Source: Streptomyces tibetensis
Lineage (GTDB): Bacteria; Actinomycetota; Actinomycetes; Streptomycetales; Streptomycetaceae
Assembly: GCF_007655005.1 (NCBI RefSeq)
Contig: NZ_SZVW01000006.1
Location: 355,523 to 419,522, forward strand
DNA length: 64,000 bases
Direction of reading: 5' to 3'
Positions 17,174 through 25,414 of this stretch are shown here, piece by piece. A program made the position numbers and the translations under genes. Position 1 is the stretch's first letter. The number at the start of each line of letters is the position of its first letter. Below the pieces are notes generated by a model, which worked only from the letters and a program-made list of their open reading frames with translations, did no database searches and was not told the origin of the DNA.

Positions 17174-18228
17174 CAGCTCCTCCTCGCGATCACCGCCAGG
17201 TCCGGGAAGTCGGTCACGACCGCGTCGACCCCCATGCGGTAGTACAGCGCGTATTCGGCGAAAGCGTCCCCGAAATCGTTCGGTCCGCTCCCGTGTCGGA
17301 ACTGCGCGGGCAGGAACTGGTTCTCGGCGCGGAAGGTGTACGGCCCGATCCGCAGCCCCGCCGCGTGCGCGTCCGCGACGAGCGAGGTGCCGACGAGCGA
17401 CGCCTTGTCCGGCCCGATCCAGTCCGCGTACGCGGCGATCTCCGCCAGGCCCGTCGTCGTCGTCATCTCCGCGTAGGTTTTCCCGGGCAGGTCGTACGGG
17501 CCGCCCGTCGTCCCCAGTGCCTGCCACAGCGGCACACCCAGGCCCGTCATGCGCTGCAGGCTCGTCGGCTCGAAGGACTGCACGACACACTCGCGCCGGC
17601 CGAGCCGGTTGCGCCGGATCGCCGCCGCCAGCTTCGGCTCCAGCGGCAGGCCGAGGGACCGGAAGTACGTCGGGTGCTTGGTCTCCGGGAACACCGCGAC
17701 GGTCCGGCCGTGCTCCCGTGACAGCCGCCGCGCCAGGTCCACGACCTCCTGAAAGGTCATGACCTGCGCGCGCCCGTCGAAGACGGTGTTGCGGTCGCGG
17801 ACCGCGGGCAGCCGCTCCACGGCCCGCAGCGTCTTCAGCTCGGCCAGCGTGAAGTCCTCCGTGAACCAGCCGGTGACCGGCCGCCCGTCGACCGTCTTCG
17901 TCGTACGGCGGTCCGCGAACTCCGGGTGCCGGGCCACGTCGGTCGTCTGGGAGATCTCGTTCTCGTGCCGGACCACCAGCACGTGGTCCTTCGTCGGCAC
18001 CAGGTCCGGTTCGATCCAGTCGGCGCCCGTCTGCACGGCGTACGTGTACGAGAGCGCCGTGTGTTCCGGGCGCCAGCCGGCAGCGCCGCGGTGGCCGATG
18101 ACGACCGGGCCGCCGCCCTTGCGGGGTTCGGCCGCCGCCGCGGCGGCCGTCGCGGCCGTGGCGGTCCCCGCGGCCGTGGCGGTCCCCGCGGCCGCCGCCA
18201 GCAGGAGGGATCTCCGTCCGAGCTGCAT
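17173..18228 (-). CDS. Exported glycerophosphodiester phosphodiesterase
   Basis: 351 residues. The N-terminus LGRRSLLLAAAAGTATAAG is a Tat-like signal with a long Ala/Thr region. GDPD motifs are present: VIGHRGAAGWRPEHT (catalytic His, Arg and Glu), DWIEPDLVPTKDHVLVVRHE and FPETKHP. It cleaves glycerophosphodiesters to sn-glycerol 3-phosphate and an alcohol, outside the membrane. AGGGGAG lies ahead of ATG 18228. It starts 26 bp after the FGGY kinase gene and looks cotranscribed with it and the sugar/polyol transporter. That may mean glycerol-type compounds are among the operon's substrates. The zinc-ribbon gene is coupled downstream. Confidence 0.9.
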   Translation of the reverse strand: MQLGRRSLLLAAAAGTATAAGTATAATAAAAAAEPRKGGGPVVIGHRGAAGWRPEHTALSYTYAVQTGADWIEPDLVPTKDHVLVVRHENEISQTTDVARHPEFADRRTTKTVDGRPVTGWFTEDFTLAELKTLRAVERLPAVRDRNTVFDGRAQVMTFQEVVDLARRLSREHGRTVAVFPETKHPTYFRSLGLPLEPKLAAAIRRNRLGRRECVVQSFEPTSLQRMTGLGVPLWQALGTTGGPYDLPGKTYAEMTTTTGLAEIAAYADWIGPDKASLVGTSLVADAHAAGLRIGPYTFRAENQFLPAQFRHGSGPNDFGDAFAEYALYYRMGVDAVVTDFPDLAVIARRS

Positions 18229-18254
18229 GCAACTCCCCTTCGTCGATGCCGGGT

Positions 18255-19679
18255 TCACTGACGTGCCCGGGCCCGGGCTCCGGCCAGCCGGTCCAGGTGC
18301 TCCTCGTAGCCCTTCGCGTAGAACGCCGCCCGATCCGGGTCCGGCTCGACCACCGCCGTCGGTTTCGTCCACGCCGGCGTGTCCAGCCCGGCCCCGTACC
18401 GCTCGGCGGCCGCCAGGACCGCGCCCCGCGCGCCCACCTCGCCCTCGACGACCCGCAGCGGCCGCCCGAGCACGTCGGCCAGCAGCCGCATCCAGGCGGA
18501 GCTGCGGGTGCCGCCGCCGCAGACCGCCAGGTTCCCGGTGAGGCCCGCCGCCTCCAGGCAGTGCCGGGCCGCGTACCCGATGCCCTCGCAGGTGGCGCGG
18601 ACCAGATCACCCCGGGTCGACTCCAGACAGACGCCCGTGAGTTCGGCGCGCAGACGCGGTTCCACGAAGGGGGCGCGCTCGCCGGAGGGCGCGAAATACG
18701 GCAGCACCCGCACGCCGTGCGCCCCGGGCGGGGTCTCGGCCAGCAGGCCGTCCACCTCCTCGTGCCGTACTCCGGTCGTCGACAGCACCCAGTCCAGCGC
18801 CGCCGTGCCGACCATGGCGGGCATGGCGCGCAGCCAGTGCCCGGGCCGGTCGGTGGAGATGTACAGACCGGCCGGCTCGCCGGTCAGGTCGAGCTCGGTG
18901 GTGGCGACCAGACTGGCCAGACAGGTGCCGACGATCAGCAGACCGTCCCCCGGGGACGTCACCCCGGCGCCCAGCGCACAGGCCGGCAGATCGTACGGCC
19001 CGTTCGCGATCCGCGTCCCGGACGGCAGGCCCTCGCCCCGCGTCCGGGCCGTCGCCACCGGGTCACTGACCGGGGCCAGCAGACCACGGCGGTGCGCCAG
19101 CCCCAGCACCTCGACGACCCGGTCGTCGTACGCCCGGGTCCGCGGGTCGAGGAACGGCATCGACGCGTCCGACACATCCGTCGTCGCCGCGGCTCCCGTC
19201 AGCCGCTGGAACACCATGTCCTTGCAGTACAGGGCGGCCTTCGCGGCGTCCAGCGCCTTCGGTTCGTGACGGTCCAGCCAGGCCAGCAGCGGCCCCGGGC
19301 AGCCGGGGAACATCGCACTGCCCGTGCGCCGGAACACCGACTCGAACGTGCCGTCCGCCAGCCAGCCGTCGACCAGTTCGTGCGCCCGCCCGTCCATCCA
19401 GGAGGCGGCCGGGCGCACCGGCCGGCCCTCGCCGTCGACCAGCCACACCCCGTCGCCCTGCCCGGTCAGCCCGGCCAGCTCGACGGGCTCGTCCACGGCG
19501 GAGGTCAGTGCCTCGAGCACCGCGACGACAGCCCCGTACACCTCCTCCATGTCCTGCTCGACGACCCCTTCGTGCAGGTCCAGTCCCACCGGCCGGGATT
19601 CCACGGCCAGTTGGCGGCCCGTGGCGTCGAAGGCCGCCGCCTTGACCATGGACGTGCCCACATCGATACCGACGTACAT
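18255..19679 (-). CDS. FGGY-family carbohydrate kinase
   Basis: 474 residues. The N-terminal phosphate loop YVGIDVGTSMVKAAAFD, ASWMDGRAHE with the substrate-site Asp/Arg, and the C-terminal nucleotide site CGGGTRSSAWMRLLADVLG place it in the FGGY kinases (xylulose, glycerol, ribulose and erythritol kinases). It phosphorylates a sugar or polyol with ATP. The exact substrate cannot be read by eye. GGGAGGAG precedes the ATG. It follows the 2-hydroxyacid dehydrogenase gene by 19 bp and precedes the glycerophosphodiesterase gene by 26 bp. A second FGGY kinase sits across the divergent promoter at 26993; the two are clearly different proteins. Confidence 0.9.
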   Translation of the reverse strand: MYVGIDVGTSMVKAAAFDATGRQLAVESRPVGLDLHEGVVEQDMEEVYGAVVAVLEALTSAVDEPVELAGLTGQGDGVWLVDGEGRPVRPAASWMDGRAHELVDGWLADGTFESVFRRTGSAMFPGCPGPLLAWLDRHEPKALDAAKAALYCKDMVFQRLTGAAATTDVSDASMPFLDPRTRAYDDRVVEVLGLAHRRGLLAPVSDPVATARTRGEGLPSGTRIANGPYDLPACALGAGVTSPGDGLLIVGTCLASLVATTELDLTGEPAGLYISTDRPGHWLRAMPAMVGTAALDWVLSTTGVRHEEVDGLLAETPPGAHGVRVLPYFAPSGERAPFVEPRLRAELTGVCLESTRGDLVRATCEGIGYAARHCLEAAGLTGNLAVCGGGTRSSAWMRLLADVLGRPLRVVEGEVGARGAVLAAAERYGAGLDTPAWTKPTAVVEPDPDRAAFYAKGYEEHLDRLAGARARARQ

Positions 19680-19698
19680 GCGGCTCTCCTCCCGGTCC

Positions 19699-20730
19699 TC
19701 AGGTAAGACAGTGCGCGAGCGGCTCCCCGCGCACCCAGCGGCCCACCTCTTCGGCGGCGATCCGGGCGGCCTTCTCCGCGACCGCCCGTGACGCCCCGCC
19801 CAGGTGGGGGGTGAGGACCACGCGGTCGGCGAGTCCCAGCAGCCGGGACCGCGCCGGCAGCGGCTCCCGCTCGTAGGTGTCCAGCGCCGCCGCCGACACC
19901 CGCCCGCTCTCCAGGGCGTCGCACAGTGCGCCCTCGTCCAGCAGCGGGCCCCGGGCCACGTTCACCACCACCGCGCCGGACGGCAGCAGCCCCAGCTCCC
20001 GGGCGCCGATCAGCCCCCGCGTCTCGGGGGTGAGCCGGGCGTGCAGGGTGACCACCTGGGAGCGGCGCAGGAGGTCGTCGAGGGAGGCCACCCGCAGGCC
20101 GTGGATCTCGCCGTGCACATACGGGTCGTGGACCATCACCCGGGCCCCGAACGCGCACAGCGCCCGCGCGACCCGGCTGCCGACGGCCCCGTACCCGACC
20201 AGCCCGACGGGCAGGTCCTCCAACTCCAGTCCGCTCCGCTCGTAGGTGTAGTACGTCGCGCCCTCCCAGCTGCCCCGCCGGGCGAGCGGTTCGTGGGCCT
20301 GGGGGATGCGGCGCAGGGCCGCCAGCATCATGCCGACGGTGAACTCGGCGGTGGCCGCGGCGTTGCGGCCCGGCGCGAAACACACCCGCACGTCACGGCT
20401 CCTGGCCGCGTCCAGGTTGACGTTGACCGGTCCGCCCCGGCAGACCACGACCAGCCTCAGATCCGGGCAGGCGGCGAGGACCTTCTCCGTCACCGGTCCC
20501 ATCTGCGTGACCAGGACCTCGGCCCCGGCCAGCGCCTCGATCATCGCGTCCTCGGCGTCACTGGCCTCCTGCACCTCGGCGACCGGCCCGAACGGCTCCA
20601 GCGGCCAGCCGAGCCGCAGTTCCGTCACGTCGGCCCGCTCCACCTCGTGCTCCACCGCCCGCGTGATCAGCGACGGCAGGACGAAGTGGTCACCGGCGGC
20701 CACGACACGCACGCTGTTTCGGTCGGTCAT
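19699..20730 (-). CDS. D-isomer-specific 2-hydroxyacid dehydrogenase
   Basis: 343 residues. It has the NAD-binding motif GLVGYGAVGSRVA and the catalytic set of this family: Arg in VNVARGPLLDEGAL, Glu in ALDTYEREPLP and His in LTPHLGGAS. The family interconverts 2-hydroxy acids and 2-keto acids (phosphoglycerate, glycerate/hydroxypyruvate, erythronate-4-phosphate). The length of about 340 fits a glycerate or hydroxypyruvate-type enzyme better than the longer SerA with ACT domains. Its start overlaps the ATPase stop by four bases (ATGA at 20727-20730). In this operon it probably oxidises or reduces a product of the imported polyol or sugar. Confidence 0.9.
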   Translation of the reverse strand: MTDRNSVRVVAAGDHFVLPSLITRAVEHEVERADVTELRLGWPLEPFGPVAEVQEASDAEDAMIEALAGAEVLVTQMGPVTEKVLAACPDLRLVVVCRGGPVNVNLDAARSRDVRVCFAPGRNAAATAEFTVGMMLAALRRIPQAHEPLARRGSWEGATYYTYERSGLELEDLPVGLVGYGAVGSRVARALCAFGARVMVHDPYVHGEIHGLRVASLDDLLRRSQVVTLHARLTPETRGLIGARELGLLPSGAVVVNVARGPLLDEGALCDALESGRVSAAALDTYEREPLPARSRLLGLADRVVLTPHLGGASRAVAEKAARIAAEEVGRWVRGEPLAHCLT

Positions 20731-21815
20731 CGCAGACAGGCTCCTGTCTCGGCGTCGAAGACGTGGGTGTGCCCGGGATCGGCGGCGACCCGGACCCGCT
20801 CGTCGTGGGCGAGCCGCACCTCGGGGTCGGTGAGGACGACCAGATGCCGTTCGACCCCGCCCAGGGCGAGGGTCGCCAGGCCCGACTCCAGGAGCGGCTC
20901 GTGGGCGACGACCCGGGCGGGCAGTCCGCCGTCGGCGGTGAGCCGGACGTCCTCGGGGCGCACTCCCACCACCACCTCCCGCCCCCGGTCCACCGGCAGG
21001 GGCAGCGCGATGCGCACGGAGTCGGAGAGGCGGGCGTGCCCGTCGCCGTCGGCGATGCCGGGCAGCAGGGTGATCGCCGGTTCGCCGACGAAGTCCGCGA
21101 CGAACACGTTGGCCGGGCTGTCGTAGATCTCGTAGGGGGTGCCGAGCTGCTGGATGACGCCGTCCTTCATCACGGCGATCCGGTCGGCGAGGGAGAGGGC
21201 CTCCTCCTGGTCGTGGGTGACCAGGATCGTGGTGTGGCCCAAGTCCTTCTGGATGCGCTTGAGTTCCCGGCGGGTGGAGTCGCGCTGGGCCGCGTCCAGG
21301 TGGGAGAGGGGTTCGTCGAGGAGCAGGACGTCGGGTTCGCGGATCAGGGCGCGGGCCAGGGAGACGCGCTGCTTCTGGCCGCTGGAGAGGCCGGCCGGGC
21401 GGGCGCCGAGGAGGTCGGTCAGGCCCACCCGCTCGGCGATGTCCTTCACCTTGCGCTCGACATCCCCCCGGGAACCGCGGGCGGCCCCGCGCCGGGCCTT
21501 CAGGCCGAACGCCAGGTTCTCCGCGACCGACAGCGGCGGATACAGCGCGTAGTTCTCGAACGCGACCCCGATGTTCCGCTGCTGGGCGGGCCGTTCGACG
21601 ACCGACGTCCCGCCGACCAGGATGTCCCCGCCGGTGACGGACTCCAGCCCGGCGATCATCCGTAAGGTGGTCGACTTGCCGCACCCGGACGGCCCGAGCA
21701 GCCCGAGCAGCTCCCCGGACCGCAGGTTCAGGTCGATCCCGCGGACGGCCTCCACCGAGGGCCGCCCGCGCGACCGGTAGGTCTTGCGCAGCTCACGTAG
21801 CTCCAGTCCCGTCAT
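20727..21815 (-). CDS. ABC transporter ATPase 1 (CUT1/MalK-like) of the sugar/polyol transporter
   Basis: 362 residues. Walker A GPSGCGKST, Walker B VLLLDEP, the H-loop ILVTHD and a C-terminal TOBE/MalK-type domain (VVVGVRPEDVRL) are all present. Two positions are unusual. The Q-loop reads FENYALYP, with Glu where Gln is normal, and the signature is LSSGQ instead of LSGGQ. It overlaps the DeoR gene stop by 23 bp and the dehydrogenase start by four. With the second ATPase at 22617 it probably forms a heterodimer, as in the rhizobial glycerol transporter GlpSTPQV, which also has two ATPases. Confidence 0.92.
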   Translation of the reverse strand: MTGLELRELRKTYRSRGRPSVEAVRGIDLNLRSGELLGLLGPSGCGKSTTLRMIAGLESVTGGDILVGGTSVVERPAQQRNIGVAFENYALYPPLSVAENLAFGLKARRGAARGSRGDVERKVKDIAERVGLTDLLGARPAGLSSGQKQRVSLARALIREPDVLLLDEPLSHLDAAQRDSTRRELKRIQKDLGHTTILVTHDQEEALSLADRIAVMKDGVIQQLGTPYEIYDSPANVFVADFVGEPAITLLPGIADGDGHARLSDSVRIALPLPVDRGREVVVGVRPEDVRLTADGGLPARVVAHEPLLESGLATLALGGVERHLVVLTDPEVRLAHDERVRVAADPGHTHVFDAETGACLR

Positions 21816-22620
21816 GGCCGCCCTTCATCGCGCAAACCTCGTAACGGACCTTGTGCTCGTCCAGATCCCGCAGTGCCTCCGGCGTCGCCCCGTCGTCCAC
21901 GAGAACCGTGTCGAAGCGGGACAGCGTGACGACCCGGTGCAGGGCGACCCGGCCGAGCTTGGTGTGGTCGATCAACAGGACGTTGCGTGCCGCCGCGTCG
22001 AGCATCGCCCGCTTCACCGACACGATGTGCTGTTCCTGGTGGTAGGCGTACCCCCCGTGCACGGCCGACGTCGACGCGAAGCACACGTCCACCCGCAGCT
22101 GCTCGACGGCCTCCACGCACGACACCCCGAGGAACGAGGAGTGCAGCGGGTCGTAGTCGCCGCCGAGCGCCATCAGATGGATGCCCCGCTGGTCGGACAG
22201 GAGGTTGATGGCCTCCAGGAAGTTGGTCACGACCGTCAGCGGCGTGACCTCGGCCGTGCGCAGCCGCCTGGCTATCTCCAGCGTGGACGTGGAGTCGTCC
22301 AGCAGGATCGCCATCCCCGGCTCCACCATGCGCAGCGCGTGCTCGGCGAGGGCCGCCTTCTCCGTCCGCATGGACTTCAGCCGGTACTGCACGTTCGACT
22401 CGAAGACCCCCGACGGCTGCGCGGTCACCCCGCCCCGGAACTTCCGTACGATGCCCTGCCGTTCCAGCTCGTCGAGGTCCCGGTGGATGGTCATCAGACT
22501 CACCCCGAACCGCTCGGCGAGCTCCGCCGCCGTCGCCGAGCCGTCGGCGAGCACCTGCTCGGCCATGGCGGCCTGGCGTGCCGCGGGCCCCTGCTGTCCA
22601 CCACTGCTGTTGCTGCTCAT
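21793..22620 (-). CDS. DeoR-family transcriptional regulator
   Basis: 275 residues. The N-terminal helix-turn-helix (SATAAELAERFGVSLMTIHRDLDELERQGIVRKFRGGV) is the standard DeoR signature. The C-terminal sugar-phosphate sensor domain has DDSTSTLEIARRL, TVVTNFLEAI, GGDYDPLHSSFLG and LLIDHTKLG. DeoR proteins usually repress sugar operons and respond to a phosphorylated intermediate. It lies inside the operon between the two ATPase genes, coupled to the upstream one by an ATGA overlap, which suggests autoregulation. Its likely operator is in the divergent region at 26837-26992. Confidence 0.93.
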   Translation of the reverse strand: MSSNSSGGQQGPAARQAAMAEQVLADGSATAAELAERFGVSLMTIHRDLDELERQGIVRKFRGGVTAQPSGVFESNVQYRLKSMRTEKAALAEHALRMVEPGMAILLDDSTSTLEIARRLRTAEVTPLTVVTNFLEAINLLSDQRGIHLMALGGDYDPLHSSFLGVSCVEAVEQLRVDVCFASTSAVHGGYAYHQEQHIVSVKRAMLDAAARNVLLIDHTKLGRVALHRVVTLSRFDTVLVDDGATPEALRDLDEHKVRYEVCAMKGGHDGTGAT

Positions 22621-23708
22621 GACTCGGTCTCTATCCGTCGTCCCGGTCGCTCCGGCCGGTCGGCCTCGAACAGCAGCAGGTTCTCAGGCCGGACCACGAG
22701 CCGTACCGGATCGTCCGCACGAAGGCGCGCCGCGTCGGCCCTGGCGGCCACCAGCGACACCCGCTGCTCCCCGGACCCGAGCCGCACGGTGACCTCGACG
22801 GACCGGCCGAGCACCTCGGTGACGTACACGGTCCCGGTCAGTTCGTGGCCCTCGCCGCCGTGCAGGGCGATGTCCCGGGGGCGCAGGCCCACCAGTACCT
22901 CCGTGCCCGGTGCGGCCCGGGCGCGGACCGGCAGCTCCACACCGCCGTCCGCGCGCACGCCGCTCTCCGTCACCACTCCCGGCAGCAGGTTGATCCGGGG
23001 CCGGCCGAAGGCCCGGGCGACCTCGGTGTCGTGGGGCCGGTACCAGATCTCCTCCCGTGTGCCCGTCTGCACGATCCGGCCCTGGCGGATGACCCCGATC
23101 CGGTCGCCGAGCGCGAGCGCCTCGACCGAGTCGTGGGTGACGTAGAGGGTGGTGGTGTGCTGCACGGCCCCGATCGCCTTCAGCTCGGCCCGCATCTGCT
23201 GGCGGAGCTTGGCGTCGAGGTGGGAGAGCGGCTCGTCGAGCAGGAAGGCCCGGGCGGGGCGGACCAGCACCCGGCCGAGGGCGACCCGCTGCCGCTGGCC
23301 GTTGGACAACTGGCCCACGGGCCGGTCCAGCAGCCCGGAGATGCCGAGCAGCTCGGCGATCGCGCCGATCCGCTGCCGGGCCTCGTCGGCGGGCAGCCGG
23401 TGCCGGGGCGAGCGCAGCGGCGAGGCGAGGTTGTCGTAGGCCGAGCGGTGCGGGTAGAGGGCGTAGCTCTCGAAGCACATCGCCACGCCCCGGTCGTAGG
23501 GCTCCACACCCCGCATGTCCTCGCCGTCGAGCACGACCGTGCCCGAGTCGGGCTGTTCGAGCCCGGCGATGGTCTTGAGGGTGGTCGTCTTGCCCGCCCC
23601 GGACGGTCCGAGCAGACAGAAGAACTCGCCTTCCCGCACCTCCAGTTCGAGCTCGTTCAGGGCGAGGGTCTTCCCGTACGCCTTGCGTATCCCGCTCAGC
23701 CGGATCAT
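22617..23708 (-). CDS. ABC transporter ATPase 2 (CUT1/MalK-like)
   Basis: 363 residues. Walker A is GPSGAGKTT, Walker B AFLLDEP and the H-loop LYVTHD. A TOBE-type regulatory domain follows (LVGLRPRDIAL). Like its partner it departs from consensus at the Q-loop (FESYALYP, Glu for Gln) and the signature (LSNGQ for LSGGQ). Two ATPases differing this much in one operon imply a heterodimeric motor. Its start overlaps the permease stop (ATGA at 23705-23708) and its stop overlaps the DeoR start in the same way. Confidence 0.92.
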   Translation of the reverse strand: MIRLSGIRKAYGKTLALNELELEVREGEFFCLLGPSGAGKTTTLKTIAGLEQPDSGTVVLDGEDMRGVEPYDRGVAMCFESYALYPHRSAYDNLASPLRSPRHRLPADEARQRIGAIAELLGISGLLDRPVGQLSNGQRQRVALGRVLVRPARAFLLDEPLSHLDAKLRQQMRAELKAIGAVQHTTTLYVTHDSVEALALGDRIGVIRQGRIVQTGTREEIWYRPHDTEVARAFGRPRINLLPGVVTESGVRADGGVELPVRARAAPGTEVLVGLRPRDIALHGGEGHELTGTVYVTEVLGRSVEVTVRLGSGEQRVSLVAARADAARLRADDPVRLVVRPENLLLFEADRPERPGRRIETES

Positions 23709-24529
23709 GACTTCACCGCCCCGAACGACAGGCCCCGCACCAGATACCGCTGGATCGTCAGCGCCAGCAGCAGCGGCGGTACGACCGACACCAGCGCGGC
23801 GGCTGCCGTGAGGTTGTACTTGGGCCGGTCCCCGCCGAGGAACGACAGGGCGCCCACGGTCACCGTCTGGGCCTCGTTGGACGTGAGGATCAGCGGGAAG
23901 ACGAAGTTGTTCCAGGCGAAGATGAACGCCAGCAGCGACACGGCCGCGACGCCCGGCTTGACCAGCGGGAGCGCCACCCTGAAGAAGGCCTGCTTGCGGG
24001 TGTAGCCGTCCAGCAGAGCCGCCTGCTCCAGCTCCGGGGTCAGATCGGCGAAGTAGGACCGCATGATCCACACGATCAGCGGCAGCGTGACGAGTTGCAG
24101 CACCCACACCATGCCGACGTACGTGTCGAAGAGACCGAGCTTCTGGTAGAGCACGAACAGCGGGATGATCACGGTGAGTTCGGGTGCGAAGCGGAACGAC
24201 AGCAGCGTGAACATCAGGTTCTCGGAGCCCTTGAACCGCCACCGCGCCGAGGCGTACGCCGCCGGCAGCCCCACCACCAGCGACAGCACGACCGCCCCGA
24301 CCGACACCACCAGGCTGTTGACGAAGAACCGCACGAACGGGATGCCCTCGCTGTCGCCGAGGACCGTCCGGTAGCCGTCGAGGGTGGGGGAGAAGGAGAA
24401 GTAGGTGGAGAAGAGCTGGTCGGTCGGCTTCAGCGACAGGATCACCATCCAGGCGATCGGGAACAGCGCGAAGACGAAGTAGAGGACGAGGGCCGCGTCG
24501 CACAGCCACCCCGCCAGGCGTTTTTTCAT
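23705..24529 (-). CDS. ABC transporter permease (CUT1, MalG/UgpE-like)
   Basis: 274 residues with six membrane segments. The cytoplasmic EAA loop that contacts the ATPase is EQAALLDGYTRKQAFFRVALP, followed by FIFAWNNFVFPLIL. It is the MalG-type half of a carbohydrate-uptake-1 importer. It overlaps the upstream permease gene (ATGA at 24526-24529) and the downstream ATPase gene, so five transport components are translated in a coupled chain. Confidence 0.94.
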   Translation of the reverse strand: MKKRLAGWLCDAALVLYFVFALFPIAWMVILSLKPTDQLFSTYFSFSPTLDGYRTVLGDSEGIPFVRFFVNSLVVSVGAVVLSLVVGLPAAYASARWRFKGSENLMFTLLSFRFAPELTVIIPLFVLYQKLGLFDTYVGMVWVLQLVTLPLIVWIMRSYFADLTPELEQAALLDGYTRKQAFFRVALPLVKPGVAAVSLLAFIFAWNNFVFPLILTSNEAQTVTVGALSFLGGDRPKYNLTAAAALVSVVPPLLLALTIQRYLVRGLSFGAVKS

Positions 24530-25410
24530 GTGGAGACCTCCGCGGCCTTCCGCTGGATCTTCCCCAGGTGTTTCACCAGCACCATCGCGGCCAGATACAC
24601 CACGGCCCACAGCACGATCGTGTAGGAGATTCCGAAGGAGTAGCGCTGGAAGCGGATGGCTTCCAGGTACGCCCGGATCTGGAGCACGACGGTCGAGTCA
24701 CCCGGCCCGCCCTCCGTCAGGGCGTAGATGATGTCGAACACCTTCAGCGAGTCCATGAACCGGAAGATCACCGCGACCAGGACGTACGGCCACAGCATCG
24801 GCAGGGTCAGGCGGCGGAAGGTGTACCACCACCCCGCGCCGTCCACGGCCGCCGCCTCGAACGGGGAGGTGGGCAGCGACCGCAGACCGGCGAGGGCGAG
24901 GATCGCCACGAACGGGGTGTAGACCCACACGTCCACGGCGATCGACGACAGCAGCGCGCCCGTCGGGGTGTCGGTCCACTGCACCCCGCCCAGCCCGAAG
25001 GGCTTGAGCAGGTGGTTGACCACCCCGACCGACGGCTGGAGCATCAGCTTCCAGATGATCGCCGCGATCACCGGGGCGATCATCAGCGGCAGGATCAGGA
25101 TCTTCTCCAGCACCCGGCCGATCAGGCTCGACCGGTACAGGAGCAGGGCGACGGCCACGCCGAGCACGGTCTCGGCAAGGGCCGCCCCCACCGCGTACAA
25201 CACCGTCACCCACGCCGAGTTCCAGAACGCCTCCTGGGTGAAGACGGCTGTGTAGTTCTCGAAGCGCACCATGTCCGGCTGCGGTTTGCTCGCCGAGAAG
25301 TCGAACAGCGTGTAGTACAGGCCGAGCCCGAAGGGGTAGAGGATCCCGCAGGTCAGCAGCAGGGCGGGGACGATCAGGACGTACGGACGCAGCGCGAGCC
25401 GCCACCCCAT
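24526..25410 (-). CDS. ABC transporter permease (CUT1, MalF/UgpA-like)
   Basis: 294 residues, six membrane segments, starting LRPYVLIVPALLLTCGILYPFG. The EAA loop reads PFEAAAVDGAGWWYTFRRLTLP. FDIIYALTEGGPGDST is typical of the MalF/UgpA half. The gene begins four bases after the binding-protein stop and overlaps the second permease, so it is coupled at both ends. Confidence 0.94.
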   Translation of the reverse strand: MGWRLALRPYVLIVPALLLTCGILYPFGLGLYYTLFDFSASKPQPDMVRFENYTAVFTQEAFWNSAWVTVLYAVGAALAETVLGVAVALLLYRSSLIGRVLEKILILPLMIAPVIAAIIWKLMLQPSVGVVNHLLKPFGLGGVQWTDTPTGALLSSIAVDVWVYTPFVAILALAGLRSLPTSPFEAAAVDGAGWWYTFRRLTLPMLWPYVLVAVIFRFMDSLKVFDIIYALTEGGPGDSTVVLQIRAYLEAIRFQRYSFGISYTIVLWAVVYLAAMVLVKHLGKIQRKAAEVST

Positions 25411-25414
25411 CGCT

